Shown: positions 40,726-50,562 of the stretch, one piece after another
How positions within the stretch are numbered: the first letter of the stretch is position 1
Layout of the letters: the number at the start of each line of letters is the position of its first letter
Source: Candidatus Melainabacteria bacterium
Lineage (GTDB): Bacteria > Cyanobacteriota > Vampirovibrionia > 2-02-FULL-35-15
DNA length: 52,918 nt
Assembly (NCBI GenBank): GCA_016201905.1
Contig: JACQBQ010000024.1
Location: forward strand, 1 to 52,918
Direction of reading: 5' to 3'
The notes under the pieces: generated by a model
Databases searched by the model: none
The model's input: only the letters and a program-made list of their open reading frames with translations
Told to the model about the DNA's origin: nothing
Made by a program: the position numbers and the translations under genes

Positions 40726-40912
40726 TACAATCTTTCTTTAATATTAACCTTTATATTCTACCCTGCTTTCTATAACTAGAACAATTTAAACAATTAAAAT
40801 TCACTTTTATGATTTAGCTCTACGCTGATAAAAAATATAGGATAATTGTTTTATTTATCAATAAGAATTCGAATATTTAAGTACTAGATTCCATTATTAT
40901 CAAAACTCTAAA

Positions 40913-41112
40913 ATGAAGAAATACCCTAAGGAAGATAGGATTTTTGAGTTCTGCAAAGACTCAGGTAGAAAAGAATTGAATAAATTAAAAGTTCTTATCT
41001 GTAAGGGCAAAAAGGGTAAGGTAAAAAAACTGATTTTCACCTTGGGAAATACTCTATTGACATAGATCACAAGTTAGGTTATGAGCCAATGGTTTTTAAA
41101 TTTAGTTTTTAA
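40913..41112 (+). pseudogene. Small gene split by a frameshift in an A-tract
   Basis: ATG 40913 opens a frame coding MKKYPKEDRIFEFCKDSGRK onward, which reads to TAG at 41065. Just after an A7 run (about 41022-41029) the +1 frame continues as a protein-like sequence (DFHLGKYSIDIDHKLGYEP) to TAA at 41112. Adding one A would give a single 66-aa protein. TATTAT lies 12 bp before the ATG as a possible -10. It may be a decayed gene, a phase-variable switch, a programmed frameshift or a sequencing error. It fills most of the 489-bp gap before the sigma gene. Confidence 0.45.
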
Positions 41113-41213
41113 AATTAGATTAATAATAAGCTTGGCTTTTTATTTCTTATGCACCTTTTAGTTTATAAACAGGCTTGTACCCAAGGTTTGTCTATCTTAT
41201 ATAAGAAATAAAA

Positions 41214-42332
41214 TTGAAAACACTAAGCTTCACTAGGGCCGCCCCCGTAGAGATACCTGAAAGAAATGGGTATTTAAATGGCATACATATAAAAAGGGCA
41301 AGCTACATGAACAAAGACGAAGATATAAAAACCGCAAATATTGAGGAAACAGGGTCTGCAGACGAGCTTGTTAATAGCAGCACAGAAAGTATGCTTAGCG
41401 ACGATCTGAGCGAAAATAATGACTCAAAAAACAAGCAGAAAGCCTATACATCCTTAGTTTCATATCTTAAAGAAATTTCAAAACCTCATTTGTTAAAACC
41501 AGATGAAGAATATAAATTGGCAAAAATATACTCTAAAGGTAGTTATACCGATGCCACAAAAAGAGAAAAGAAATCAGCTGAAATTGCTAGACAGAAGTTG
41601 ATTAGGGCTAACCTTAGGCTGGTTGTAAGTGTTGCCAGGAAGTACAGTACTAAAGGACTAGACTTTATGGACTTAATCCAGGAGGGAAATATTGGTTTAA
41701 TTAAAGCAGCTGAAAAATTTGACTACAAGCTTGGTTATAGGTTTTCCACCTATGCTACTTGGTGGATTAGACAAGCAATAACAAGAGCAATTACAGAAAA
41801 GAGCAGGATGATCAGGCTACCAAACTCAGTTCAGGGTGTTTTAGCTAGATTAAAGAAGGTGAAAGAAGTACTCCCAACAACACTAGGAAGGGAACCAAGT
41901 GTAAATGATTTATCTTTAGCAACAGGGCTTTCAAAAAAAACAATTGAAAGAGTTATTAAATCTGAGGCGCAGCCCGTATCACTGGACATGCGAGTTGGAA
42001 ATGAACAGGATTCAAGCTTAGGCGATCTTTTGGAGAATAATGATGAGGCTGATACATTATCTGATGAAGCCTCAGATCAAAAGTTACTTTCAGCCGCAGT
42101 AAATAAGGCTATTGAGGATCTTTTAACTGAACGTGAACAAGAAGTAGTCAAATTAAGATACAGGATTAATGAAGATATAGCCTCTGATAAAGAAAGAAGC
42201 TTAAATGAAGTAGCTAATATGCTAAGCATTAGTTTAGAAAGAGTCAGGCAAATTGAATCGAGAGCAATTTACAAACTTAGAAACAACCTACACGTTAGAA
42301 AATATCTAATGGGCTTAATGAAGGGGAATTAG
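41214..42332 (+). CDS. RNA polymerase sigma-70 family factor (primary-type)
   Basis: It directs RNA polymerase to promoters. Region 1.2/2.1 starts near residue 82, region 2 contains [38 protein letters not shown] and the -10-recognition helix [19 protein letters not shown]. Region 3 is [20 protein letters not shown], and region 4 is [15 protein letters not shown], then [23 protein letters not shown] for the -35. It is a group 1 or 2 sigma. The TTG start at 41214 is uncertain: ATG 41307 would remove 31 residues and is equally possible. The N-terminal about 80 residues are acidic and disordered; the long region 1.1 of large RpoD proteins is absent. Confidence 0.92.
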   Translation: MKTLSFTRAAPVEIPERNGYLNGIHIKRASYMNKDEDIKTANIEETGSADELVNSSTESMLSDDLSENNDSKNKQKAYTSLVSYLKEISKPHLLKPDEEYKLAKIYSKGSYTDATKREKKSAEIARQKLIRANLRLVVSVARKYSTKGLDFMDLIQEGNIGLIKAAEKFDYKLGYRFSTYATWWIRQAITRAITEKSRMIRLPNSVQGVLARLKKVKEVLPTTLGREPSVNDLSLATGLSKKTIERVIKSEAQPVSLDMRVGNEQDSSLGDLLENNDEADTLSDEASDQKLLSAAVNKAIEDLLTEREQEVVKLRYRINEDIASDKERSLNEVANMLSISLERVRQIESRAIYKLRNNLHVRKYLMGLMKGN

Positions 42333-42343
42333 TAAAGTTAACA

Positions 42344-42367
42344 CTTGCTGCAATTGTAAAAATTGTC
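42344..42367. repeat. Partial match to the AATTGTAAAG repeat
   Basis: TGCTGCAATTGTAAA here is shared with the 33-bp repeat at 24151-24183, 18 kb away. It lies between the sigma gene and tRNA-Ala. It may be a regulator site or a repeat fragment. Confidence 0.35.
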
Positions 42368-42383
42368 TGGCATAAGAAAAACA

Positions 42384-42456
42384 TGGACCCAAGGAGACTT
42401 GAACTCCCGACCTCTTCGTTGCGAACGAAACGCTCTACCAACTGAGCTATGGGCCC
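42384..42456 (-). tRNA. tRNA-Ala (anticodon CGC)
   Basis: The cloverleaf on the minus strand has acceptor GGGCCCA/TGGGTCC, which includes the G3-U70 pair that marks tRNA-Ala. The D arm is GCTC/GAGC, the anticodon stem TTCG/CGAA has loop TTCGCAA (anticodon CGC, codon GCG), and the T arm is GGGAG-TTCAAGT-CTCCT. The discriminator is A and CCA is not encoded. Confidence 0.96.
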
Positions 42457-42571
42457 GAAAAATAGCATCATATACATAATAGTTTTTATTTATTTGTTTT
42501 ACTTCCTTGGCCAGAGAAGTATTTTTACTCTATACTATTAAGTTGTTACTGCAAAGAGCTTAAGTAAATAC

Positions 42572-43885
42572 ATGGCAGAATATTGTAAGGTTTGTGGGAT
42601 AAGTTTAAAGGCTAACAATACAGTCGATTATCGGCCTGGCTCTTGCCGTGACTGTGAACTGGAAAGAAAAAAACTTTATAGCGGTTTAACAATGGACTTT
42701 GGCTCCAGTAAAAGTTCCAAGAAACTAAAAAAGAAAAAAGAAAAAAAGAAAAAAGCTAAATTAAAGATTAAACTTAAGCGCGGGAAAAAAGATAAAAAAC
42801 TAGCCAAGAAATTAAAGCTATTAAAATCAAGATTTAAAAAGCAAAAGCTTTTAAAAATAAAGAAACTAAAAGCAAAAAAAATGGTTCAGCAAAAAAGGCT
42901 GGCAAAAATACGTCTTGAAAGAGAAAGAAAAAGAAAAAGACTAAGAACAAAAATCGAAAAGTTAAGAAAGCTACGTGCAAAGAGAGCATTAAAACTAAAG
43001 CTACAAAAAAGAAGACAAAAAGATACAGAACGCAAAGCACGTGAAAAACTAAAACAAAGAGTTAGAAAAGCCAAAGAAAGAGAAAGAAAGCTTCTTCAAA
43101 AAGAACGCGAACGTCTAAAAAAAGAAAAAGAAAAACTGCGACAATTGGTCCGTCAGGAAAAAGAAAGAGTCAGAGCTGAGAAGCGTGCTGAAAAGGAAAG
43201 AGTTCGTACTGAAAAGCAAAGAGTAAAACTAGAAAAGCAGCAGGAAAAAGAAAGACTAAAGAAAGCAAAAGAAGCAGCCAAGCTTGCACTGATACAAGCC
43301 AGAGAAGCAGCAAGACAGGCAGCTCAAGAAGCACGCAGGCTAAGAGAAGAGGCTAAAAAGCCACCGATTGTAAGCATTGTAACTAAAGTAAAAGAAATGG
43401 AGTTACCTCCAGATGTAAAAATAATCGGAGTTAATCCAAAAGAAAGATTAGTTAGAACACCCCAGCCAACAAAAATAATAGATCCTAAAAACCCAGCCAG
43501 CATATCTGGTACAAGCTCTTCATTACTTGAATCTGCAACGATAATTCCAGCAAAAGCCAATGTAAAAGAGGAAAAAGATATCTTAAAACAATCCTTAAGT
43601 GCTCAACACAATGAAACAATTCAAAAAGAAGTTGAGAAATTACAAAAAGATACAGATCCTATAATTGATCGATATAACCCTTACTCACAGCAAACCAGCA
43701 ATCCAACTTCATCACGGACACCATCTCCAACACCATGGCTTGCACCAAGTTTTTCAATAGTAAAAGGAGATTTTAAAGAATCAAAGCAAGAAGAAGGACA
43801 AGGTGCACTAGGTGGTCTTTCTGATCAACAGGTAAAAGACATAATTGAAAAAATTAAAAACGAGCATAAGCGTAAATCTACATAA
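42572..43885 (+). CDS. Highly basic coiled-coil protein with N-terminal zinc ribbon, 437 aa
   Basis: The N-terminus has a four-Cys zinc knuckle: CKVCG at 5-9 and CRDCE at 25-29. Residues of about 45-255 are an extreme Lys/Arg/Glu-rich helical stretch that reads as one long, positively charged coiled coil (for example ERERKRKRLRTKIEKLRKL). After about 265 the protein turns into a Pro/Ser/Thr-rich, probably disordered tail with ARTPSPTPW-like sequence. No signal peptide is seen. The charge suggests binding to nucleic acid or another polyanion, which is inference. It precedes the secretin cluster by 111 bp; a shared transcript is possible. Confidence 0.75.
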   Translation: MAEYCKVCGISLKANNTVDYRPGSCRDCELERKKLYSGLTMDFGSSKSSKKLKKKKEKKKKAKLKIKLKRGKKDKKLAKKLKLLKSRFKKQKLLKIKKLKAKKMVQQKRLAKIRLERERKRKRLRTKIEKLRKLRAKRALKLKLQKRRQKDTERKAREKLKQRVRKAKERERKLLQKERERLKKEKEKLRQLVRQEKERVRAEKRAEKERVRTEKQRVKLEKQQEKERLKKAKEAAKLALIQAREAARQAAQEARRLREEAKKPPIVSIVTKVKEMELPPDVKIIGVNPKERLVRTPQPTKIIDPKNPASISGTSSSLLESATIIPAKANVKEEKDILKQSLSAQHNETIQKEVEKLQKDTDPIIDRYNPYSQQTSNPTSSRTPSPTPWLAPSFSIVKGDFKESKQEEGQGALGGLSDQQVKDIIEKIKNEHKRKST

Positions 43886-43996
43886 TACAGATAATCGTTC
43901 AAGATAAACAATTAAGAAATAGGATATACATCAACTAAGTGGAACCTTAAGTTAATTACATTGTCTATTTTTTTGTTATTTAAAACCAGATAATCA

Positions 43997-45685
43997 ATGA
44001 AAAAGATAACAAAAAAAGTTTATTTATTTTGCGCGACTATTATTTTATTATTTTTTGCTCCGGTTAATGTAATAGCTAAAGACTTTGATTTTGCTCTGGG
44101 TCCTTCAATTGAAAGTGAAGTCGGCAAAGACATATTGCAAGTTCCAAAGAAAAAAGAAGAAGCAGTTGAATTAAAAGCAAAAACTGAGCAAAAAAAAACT
44201 CAGCCAAGCGAGGACTTAGTAACTTTTTCAGCTAGAAATATTGCGATTAAAGATGCCTTTGCAACACTTGCAAGGATTAGTGGAAAAAGTATCTCAGTCG
44301 GGAGCGATGTAAGAGATGATGAAACAATCTCCGTCATAGAGATTCAGGATCAACCTTTTGAAGAAGCTTTTTTTAGTCTTATAGATGCAGCAAGAGTGAA
44401 CTATACAACAACAGGTAACAGCTACACTGTAGTAAGAGGCGGTACAGTAAATCCAATTATGATCTTTGGTTTGGGGGCTACAGCCATTGATAAAAGTCTT
44501 CCACTGCTTGAAAGAAGAGCTGATATTTCATATGACAATCAAGATTTAGCTACACTTTTAAAAGACCTGGCAAACAAATTTGGAATTGATGTTGTTTTAA
44601 CTGCCGTGCCAACAGAACGTGTAAGTTGTCGTGTTCGTAACCTAAATATAGAGGAAGCTTTAAAGCTGGTTTTAAGTGGTACATCATTTGATTACACGAC
44701 GTCCGGTGAAAATGGGGATACTTATATCATCTACAATCGCCTAAACAAAAACTTTACTGTAGGTCAAGAAAGTAAAATGTTTTTACTTATGAACCTTGAG
44801 GCAATGGACGTTCAAGCACTTTTGCCAGTAGAAGTAAGAGCAAATGTAAGAATAAGCAATGATCAAAACTCAATTATTGCTGATGGTTCACCAAATGATT
44901 TAAAAAGGATTGAGGAGTTTCTTGTAAGAATCGATAAACCACTACCACAGGTAGAACTTGAGCTAAAGCTAATTGAAGTTCAGAAAAATGCCACCTTAGA
45001 CTTTAAGCTCTTCAAAGACAGCGGTTTTATAATTGGACAAATTAAAAAAGGTGTGACTATATTTGATTTTAGTCCTGATCTATGGAAAATATTTAATAAA
45101 CAATTAACCTACCTGGAAAAAGCAGGACTTGCACAGGTAAGAGCATATCCAAAACTTCTTTCATTGTCTGGAAGAACTGCAATGATAAATATTGACCAGG
45201 ATACAAACCTTGTCCTTGGTGCAGCTACTGGGCAAGGACAACAAATTGGTGTTGTTGCAACTCAGCAATTACAAAGAATTACTGCAGGTACTGCTCTAAG
45301 CATTACTCCAATTGTAGGAACTGGTGGACTAATTACTGCAAAGATTCAGATTGAGGTCTCAGATAATTCTGGTTCAACCACACAAAATGGTGTAACTGTT
45401 CCAAAAACTACTACAAGAAGAAGAATCAATGCTGATGTTCAGGTCCGTGATGGAGAAACCGTTGCTATCGGCGGACTAATTATTGATAATAACTCTGTAG
45501 ATAGAACAGGACCACCTTTCTTGACAAGACTCCCATATATTGGAGATTTAATTAGCAATAGAACCCGTCAAAAGAACCAGAGCGAGCTTATTGTTTTAAT
45601 TACACCAACAATAAGAAACATCCCTGAAGAAAATGTTACAGCAAAAGAAGATAAGAGTGTAGTAATTACAGCACCAAGCGGATAA
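43997..45685 (+). CDS. Secretin (PilQ/GspD family) outer-membrane channel
   Basis: Secretins form multimeric outer-membrane gates for type IV pili or type II secretion. A signal peptide covers about residues 1-27. Two N-domain repeats follow (FSARNIAIKDAFATLARIS at about 74, ISYDNQDLATLLKDLANKF at about 175), then a NolW-like domain (NLEAMDVQALLPVEVRANV, about 265). The secretin domain has VRAYPKLLSLSGRTAMI and VAIGGLIIDNNSVDRTGPP, ending LPYIGDLISNRTRQKNQSELIVLITPTI. At 562 aa it is on the short side of the family, lacking AMIN domains. No pilMNOP genes are in the window, so pilus versus secretion cannot be settled. It is followed 9 bp later by a helper-like gene. Confidence 0.92.
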   Translation: MKKITKKVYLFCATIILLFFAPVNVIAKDFDFALGPSIESEVGKDILQVPKKKEEAVELKAKTEQKKTQPSEDLVTFSARNIAIKDAFATLARISGKSISVGSDVRDDETISVIEIQDQPFEEAFFSLIDAARVNYTTTGNSYTVVRGGTVNPIMIFGLGATAIDKSLPLLERRADISYDNQDLATLLKDLANKFGIDVVLTAVPTERVSCRVRNLNIEEALKLVLSGTSFDYTTSGENGDTYIIYNRLNKNFTVGQESKMFLLMNLEAMDVQALLPVEVRANVRISNDQNSIIADGSPNDLKRIEEFLVRIDKPLPQVELELKLIEVQKNATLDFKLFKDSGFIIGQIKKGVTIFDFSPDLWKIFNKQLTYLEKAGLAQVRAYPKLLSLSGRTAMINIDQDTNLVLGAATGQGQQIGVVATQQLQRITAGTALSITPIVGTGGLITAKIQIEVSDNSGSTTQNGVTVPKTTTRRRINADVQVRDGETVAIGGLIIDNNSVDRTGPPFLTRLPYIGDLISNRTRQKNQSELIVLITPTIRNIPEENVTAKEDKSVVITAPSG

Positions 45686-45694
45686 AAATATATT

Positions 45695-46426
45695 ATGAAA
45701 CATCAAAAAAATAAGCTTATAGCCACATCAGTGATTGTTCTTTTATTTGCTACTTCAATAACCCATGTTAATTCTGAAGATGCTAAACAAGCACCTGAAG
45801 TGAAAGACAAAAAAAGAGGGTTTTTCTCTTTTTTACACAGAGAAGACAAACAAGTACAAGATTTTATTGAAAAGCAAAAAAAAGAACTTGAAGATTTCAA
45901 AAAAAAGAGAGAGGAAGAAAAGACAAAGGAAAAAAACATTGAAAAGAAAACCCTGGAAGAAACTACAAAAAATCAATTCATTGCAAAAGAAGAAATAGAC
46001 AAGCGTAATAAGGAAATCCAAAAAGCAAAACATACAGACAAAGTTGTTGAAGTATATACTAGCGAGGAAGATCCTCTTTACATACTAGAAGCAGAAGTAC
46101 TCGATACTAAGACAAAGTTTCTAAAATTAAGGAATGTTGACTTTAAATATAAACTTAGGATTCAAAACCAGACTCCAAAAATAATTAGCTCAGCTTTAAT
46201 CATTTGGGAAAGAAAGATCCCTTTTACTGAATCTTTAACAATTAACAAGGAAACAAAAATATCAAAACCAATAATACCTTATGAAAAAAGGTTAGTAGAA
46301 TACAATGACATTGATTCTAAAAGACAGGGAGAAACATACAGGGTAAAAATTGCCAAGGTTACATTTGAAGATGGTACCCAATGGAAAAATCCAATTCTAT
46401 ACAAAATGGGCTCCAGAGACAATTAA
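45695..46426 (+). CDS. Exported protein in the secretin cluster, 243 aa
   Basis: It has a signal peptide (MKHQKNKLIATSVIVLLFAT, cut near residue 27), a Lys/Glu-rich coiled coil (about 50-115), and a C-terminal beta-like domain of about 115 residues (YILEAEVLDTKTKFLKLRN, then SSALIIWERKIPF, then YRVKIAKVTFEDGTQW). It starts 9 bp after the secretin, so it is in the same operon and probably a periplasmic partner of the channel. It carries no lipobox cysteine, so it is not a classic pilotin. The function is inferred from place only. Confidence 0.75.
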   Translation: MKHQKNKLIATSVIVLLFATSITHVNSEDAKQAPEVKDKKRGFFSFLHREDKQVQDFIEKQKKELEDFKKKREEEKTKEKNIEKKTLEETTKNQFIAKEEIDKRNKEIQKAKHTDKVVEVYTSEEDPLYILEAEVLDTKTKFLKLRNVDFKYKLRIQNQTPKIISSALIIWERKIPFTESLTINKETKISKPIIPYEKRLVEYNDIDSKRQGETYRVKIAKVTFEDGTQWKNPILYKMGSRDN

Positions 46427-46483
46427 TAATTTTCAATTGCCAATTTTAATTCTTTAACCTATGCTATAAAAAGGATAGGGGTA

Positions 46484-49276
46484 GTGCTTGTGGCAAATAA
46501 AAACGTTAGAAACACATATGGAATGACGTTACCGTTTGCACTGATACTGACTTTTATATTTTCATCACTGGTCGGGGTTTCATATTTATTTGTTTCAGTA
46601 AACTTGTTTCAAATGCAAAGCAGTATACAAGGACTGCAGGCAATCTCAATAGCTGAAGGTATAAATGAAAGAGTAAAAGCAAGGCTAAACACAAAAACTA
46701 AAATTCGACCCTCACCAAACCAGGAAGAAAAGCTTAAAGATAGTACAGGAAATGAAGAAGAGCCAACTGATGAAGAGGATTTAGCATCTGATGAGTTCGA
46801 TGAACAAACAGAAGATTTTGATGAATACTATGCAGATGAAATATTAAAAATCTCAAGGTACATTACTTTTAGAGAACCTCCTGAGCAGCCAAAAAAAAAT
46901 ATTGACACTGGAGACCAAGCCAGAGCTGGTGAACAATCTACCAATCAATCTCAAGATACAGGAGCACCACAAGAAAATAGCCCGCCAAAGCCAGAAGCAT
47001 ATGTTGAAATGATCGGCAGTATAGATATACCACGTGGAACAACTCTAGAAAAAGGAATAATGATTGTTGTTTTTAAAGATGAAAAAATAAATTTAAAACT
47101 AAATGATATTGTCCCAGAGCAAAATCAACTATTCAAGGAAAAATTGCCAATACCTGTAATTAAATCCTTATCTCCAAATTATAGTGAAACAAATAAAAGA
47201 GGCAGCTTTGTTGTGCTTGGCAAAAATATTTCTTACACTCAGAAAGCTAGATTTAATAATAAAGATATTTACATAGAAGATATAAAGTCAGGTCCAAGTG
47301 TTGAATTTTTGGTAAGTCCTGATGTAATGCCAGGACTGACGAAATTTTACTGGGAAAGCACACCGGCAGAATTTTATATAATCCCTGCTTTTGACGGCAG
47401 TATAAGGCCAATTATCAATGAAATTAGAAGCAGTGATGAAAATCAACTGCTAGATGTAAAAGCAGGGCAAAAGCGATTACAAGTTAAGATTTCAGGGGTT
47501 GATCTCTATTTAAAAAAGAGCCCGCCTGTGGTTATTCCTGACGTTGTTGGAATCATCCCAAAGGTTAGTGAATATCTGCCTGGTGGGAAAGAAATTACAG
47601 TTACCCTTGACATTGATAAGATAGTTGAGCCTGGTTCTCATTCACTAGTTGTTGCTACTGAAGGTGGCTTGTCTAATTCTTGGCTTTTTAATGTTTTGCC
47701 TCCTGATGAACAAGTGGAGGCAATTTCGGCAAACACTGCCCTTGTAACATCAAGCATTACTCTTTTAGATATTAGGGTTGTAGAAAATCTTCTCCCATTG
47801 ATAGATGAGAATGAGGATAAGGGAGATAAAAAATCACAAAAAGATTCAAAGGATAACACTGCAGATAAAGATATTGACTCAGAAGATGATGTTGATTTAG
47901 ATAATGAGGGCGACAGTAAAGAAATTTCTGAAGGTGAAAAACTTAGTCCATTTGCAAATGTTGATTTAGAAACTGTTTGGTTTTTACAAACCAGTGCAAT
48001 GATAGGAAAAACCACAAAGACTGTTAGCGAAGTTGTTCACCGTGACATCCCAAACGTTAATGCTGCAGTTATTACCAATGGTGAAATAACATTTGATGGG
48101 GGTGGATATCAAATAATTGGTTCGACAACTGCCATGACTAAGCTTATTGAGCCTACATATATTTCAAATACAGTACTTTCAGTAGGTGGACCGCCTGAAG
48201 AGTCTGATGAAGCTGCTAAAGCAGTCCCTGAGCCAGCAGGCAGAGGAAAAAAAGAAGAAGATACTCCAAAATCTCCTGGGGATCTTGGCTTTACACCTGG
48301 ATCGCTTGTTGCTGTATATAAAGAAGGGGAAAGAATTAGCGATCTTGACTACTCAGTTATAAGTAATGTCGGCAGAGACACAATTAAACTTGTACCACCA
48401 GGATTAATGGACTTTCATTATGAAGGTGATTTAGTTTTTCAGTTCATACCACCAATTATTGCAAAAGAAAAAATTACAGATGAAGAAACACAAAAGCATA
48501 TTATTCCAAAGGATTTTTCAATTGGCATTCTTAACTATGCAAAATTCAACAATATTTTTAGGTCTAACCTGGAACAATTTGCTGAGTTGGCAGACCTCTA
48601 TACAAACGACACAACCGTACCAAAAGATGAATATGGACTTGGTGTTGGGTATATGGGCTTGAGTTATATTGATGGTACACCGACTTACGATAACAATAAT
48701 GTTCTTGCCGGAAAAGGTGTTTTAATAATCGATACCAGAAGTGATAATCAAGGCAGACCAGCAGGCGATGTTGAAATCAGTGGAGATAGCAAAAATCCTG
48801 TTGATCTAAATGGAATTGTTTATGTGCACGGAAATTTAAGAATAGAAGGTAATGTAACTATTAATGGCGCTCTTATAGTAGATGATGAATCTCGTGGGAA
48901 AATCCAGGTTGCAAGTAATGCGCTGGGTATGATTACCTGGGATCCAAGAGCAATTAAACAAACAATTTTAAGTATTCCATTTACTACAAAATCAGGCACA
49001 GTAATGATTTCAAATAAACCTATTGATCTAACTGGCTATATCTTAAGTGGCAAAGATACTCAAACAGCTCTTGGCACAAGTAGTGGTAATGTTCAAGCTC
49101 AAGTACAAAGCAGTCAACCAAGTGCTACATCTACTGAAGAAACATTAGTTGAAGCTACGAGTGTCCCTCCTAATGAAACCGAAAAAATCCCGGATGAGAA
49201 AAGGCCAATCATTGAATCACTCCCGGTCAGTCCTGGTGGAAAATCTGCTGAAGAAGAACTGATAGATCTTTTTTAG
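46484..49276 (+). CDS. Large membrane-anchored envelope protein with pilin-like N-terminus, 930 aa
   Basis: The N-terminus (NTYGMTLPFALILTFIFSSLVGVSYL, cytoplasmic basic head then one helix) resembles PilX-type pilus-assembly proteins, which keep the hydrophobic helix. An acidic disordered region follows (about 75-175), then IPT/TIG-like beta segments (VIKSLSPNYSETNKRGSFVV at about 225 and a second near 320), a further acidic linker (about 440-485), and a bactofilin/PilX-like repeat domain near 775-800 (NGIVYVHGNLRIEGNVTINGAL). The tail is Ser/Thr/Pro-rich. GTG at 46484 or 46490 is the start, with AGGGG upstream. It is third in the secretin cluster. A surface or pilus-tip role is inference. 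Confidence 0.72.
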   Translation: MLVANKNVRNTYGMTLPFALILTFIFSSLVGVSYLFVSVNLFQMQSSIQGLQAISIAEGINERVKARLNTKTKIRPSPNQEEKLKDSTGNEEEPTDEEDLASDEFDEQTEDFDEYYADEILKISRYITFREPPEQPKKNIDTGDQARAGEQSTNQSQDTGAPQENSPPKPEAYVEMIGSIDIPRGTTLEKGIMIVVFKDEKINLKLNDIVPEQNQLFKEKLPIPVIKSLSPNYSETNKRGSFVVLGKNISYTQKARFNNKDIYIEDIKSGPSVEFLVSPDVMPGLTKFYWESTPAEFYIIPAFDGSIRPIINEIRSSDENQLLDVKAGQKRLQVKISGVDLYLKKSPPVVIPDVVGIIPKVSEYLPGGKEITVTLDIDKIVEPGSHSLVVATEGGLSNSWLFNVLPPDEQVEAISANTALVTSSITLLDIRVVENLLPLIDENEDKGDKKSQKDSKDNTADKDIDSEDDVDLDNEGDSKEISEGEKLSPFANVDLETVWFLQTSAMIGKTTKTVSEVVHRDIPNVNAAVITNGEITFDGGGYQIIGSTTAMTKLIEPTYISNTVLSVGGPPEESDEAAKAVPEPAGRGKKEEDTPKSPGDLGFTPGSLVAVYKEGERISDLDYSVISNVGRDTIKLVPPGLMDFHYEGDLVFQFIPPIIAKEKITDEETQKHIIPKDFSIGILNYAKFNNIFRSNLEQFAELADLYTNDTTVPKDEYGLGVGYMGLSYIDGTPTYDNNNVLAGKGVLIIDTRSDNQGRPAGDVEISGDSKNPVDLNGIVYVHGNLRIEGNVTINGALIVDDESRGKIQVASNALGMITWDPRAIKQTILSIPFTTKSGTVMISNKPIDLTGYILSGKDTQTALGTSSGNVQAQVQSSQPSATSTEETLVEATSVPPNETEKIPDEKRPIIESLPVSPGGKSAEEELIDLF

Positions 49277-49342
49277 CTTATGGGTTTTACAGTATGGTAT
49301 AATCTTTTTTTTATAGATAGTTAAGTTATGACCGGAGGATAT

Positions 49343-49738
49343 ATGCAAGTTACTTTATCACTACTAAGAAATCAATTTGAAAATTGGAAACATTTAAATA
49401 AAGATTTAACTCCACAGACTGTTCATGATACATTTGTAAGCACAAGTGTAGGCAAACTATTACCGCCAAAAGAAGCTCAAGTATTAGTACAAAGTCAAGA
49501 AGATTTTAAACCTGTCAATGTAGATGGAGATCCTGTAGATAAAGACACTTTAGTAAAAGAATTAAACAATGAAAAGTATAGATACTTTTATGTAGTTAGA
49601 ACTGGTGACAATGAATTTAATATCTACCATACAAGAATGTTTTTAGATATGGAAGGAACAAGACCAGCAATTGACTTAGAGCATCCTCTTAAACCTTTTC
49701 AAGAAGGAGATAATAGGAGAGTTTATCTTTTATCTTAG
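49343..49738 (+). CDS. Hypothetical protein, 131 aa
   Basis: The start is placed at ATG 49343 because GGAGG (49334-49338) lies just upstream; the ATG at 49328 has no ribosome site. The protein is soluble and has two charged halves, with KLLPPKEAQVLVQSQEDFK in the middle and YRYFYVVRTGDNEFNIYHTR later, an alternating pattern as in a small alpha/beta domain. It overlaps the convergent FabG-like gene by 4 bp. No family is recognised. Confidence 0.65.
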   Translation: MQVTLSLLRNQFENWKHLNKDLTPQTVHDTFVSTSVGKLLPPKEAQVLVQSQEDFKPVNVDGDPVDKDTLVKELNNEKYRYFYVVRTGDNEFNIYHTRMFLDMEGTRPAIDLEHPLKPFQEGDNRRVYLLS

Positions 49739-50562
49739 ATACTTCCTATCATCCCACCAGCTACTGTAAGCACTTGCCCAGTTACATAAGATGCTAAATC
49801 AGATGCAAAAAATAAAACTACTTTAGCTACATCTGTAGGCTGTCCAAGATCTCTATTTAAGCCGGTTTGTTTCTGTAACATTGTAATCATTTGCTTTTGT
49901 TCTTCTGGAATTCCAAAATCTTCACCTGGTTTTCTAGTCTGAGTAAGCCTTGTTTCTATAACACCGGGTGCAACAGCATTACAGGTGACATTAAATCTTG
50001 CCCATTCCTTTGCAACTGTTTTTGTAAGTCCAATTATCCCTGCTTTGCTTGCTGCATAATTTATCTGACCAGCATTTCCGGTAGTACCTGACGTAGAGGA
50101 TATATTAATAATCGATCTTGTTTGTGTCTTTCCTGATTTTTCTTCTTCTTTTTTAGCAGCATCCCTCATGTACGGTGATGCAGCAAAAACACAATTAAAA
50201 GTGCCAGTTAAGTTTACACCTAAAATAAAATTCCAATCCTCAAGTGACATTTTATGGATGACTTTATCATGAGTTATTCCAGCTATATTAGCCAATATGT
50301 CTATAGAACCATTGCCTAATTTTTCTGCTGCTGTTTTCATTACATTTGTACAGTCGTCTTGCTTAGTAACATTACAGGTAAGCCCTATTACATTTGCTCC
50401 AAGAGATTTAACTTTTGACACAGTTTCACCAAGCGGCTCTCTGTCAAGATCGCAGAGTAAAAGTTTTGCACCTTCTTTTGCAAATAAAATAGCTGTAGCC
50501 TGGCCTATTCCACGCCCTGCACCTGTTATTACTGCTGTTTTACCTTTTAATAAATCTGACAT
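49735..50562 (-). CDS. fabG: 3-oxoacyl-ACP reductase-like SDR (FabG type)
   Basis: A classical SDR: cofactor motif TGAGRGIG near residue 13 of the form starting at 50562, LANIAGITHD, catalytic Ser in NISSTSGTTGN, and Tyr-x-x-x-Lys in YAASKAGIIGLTK. The blocks FNVTCNAVAPGVIETRLT and SYVTGQVLTVAGGM are typical of FabG, which reduces 3-oxoacyl-ACP with NADPH in fatty-acid synthesis. The start is placed at ATGTCAG (50562); an ATG at 50583 lies next to a TATAAT box. At about 275 aa it is longer than the usual 245 because of an insert with EEEKSGKTQT near 150. It could instead be a related SDR outside lipid synthesis. Confidence 0.85.
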   Translation of the reverse strand: MSDLLKGKTAVITGAGRGIGQATAILFAKEGAKLLLCDLDREPLGETVSKVKSLGANVIGLTCNVTKQDDCTNVMKTAAEKLGNGSIDILANIAGITHDKVIHKMSLEDWNFILGVNLTGTFNCVFAASPYMRDAAKKEEEKSGKTQTRSIINISSTSGTTGNAGQINYAASKAGIIGLTKTVAKEWARFNVTCNAVAPGVIETRLTQTRKPGEDFGIPEEQKQMITMLQKQTGLNRDLGQPTDVAKVVLFFASDLASYVTGQVLTVAGGMIGSI

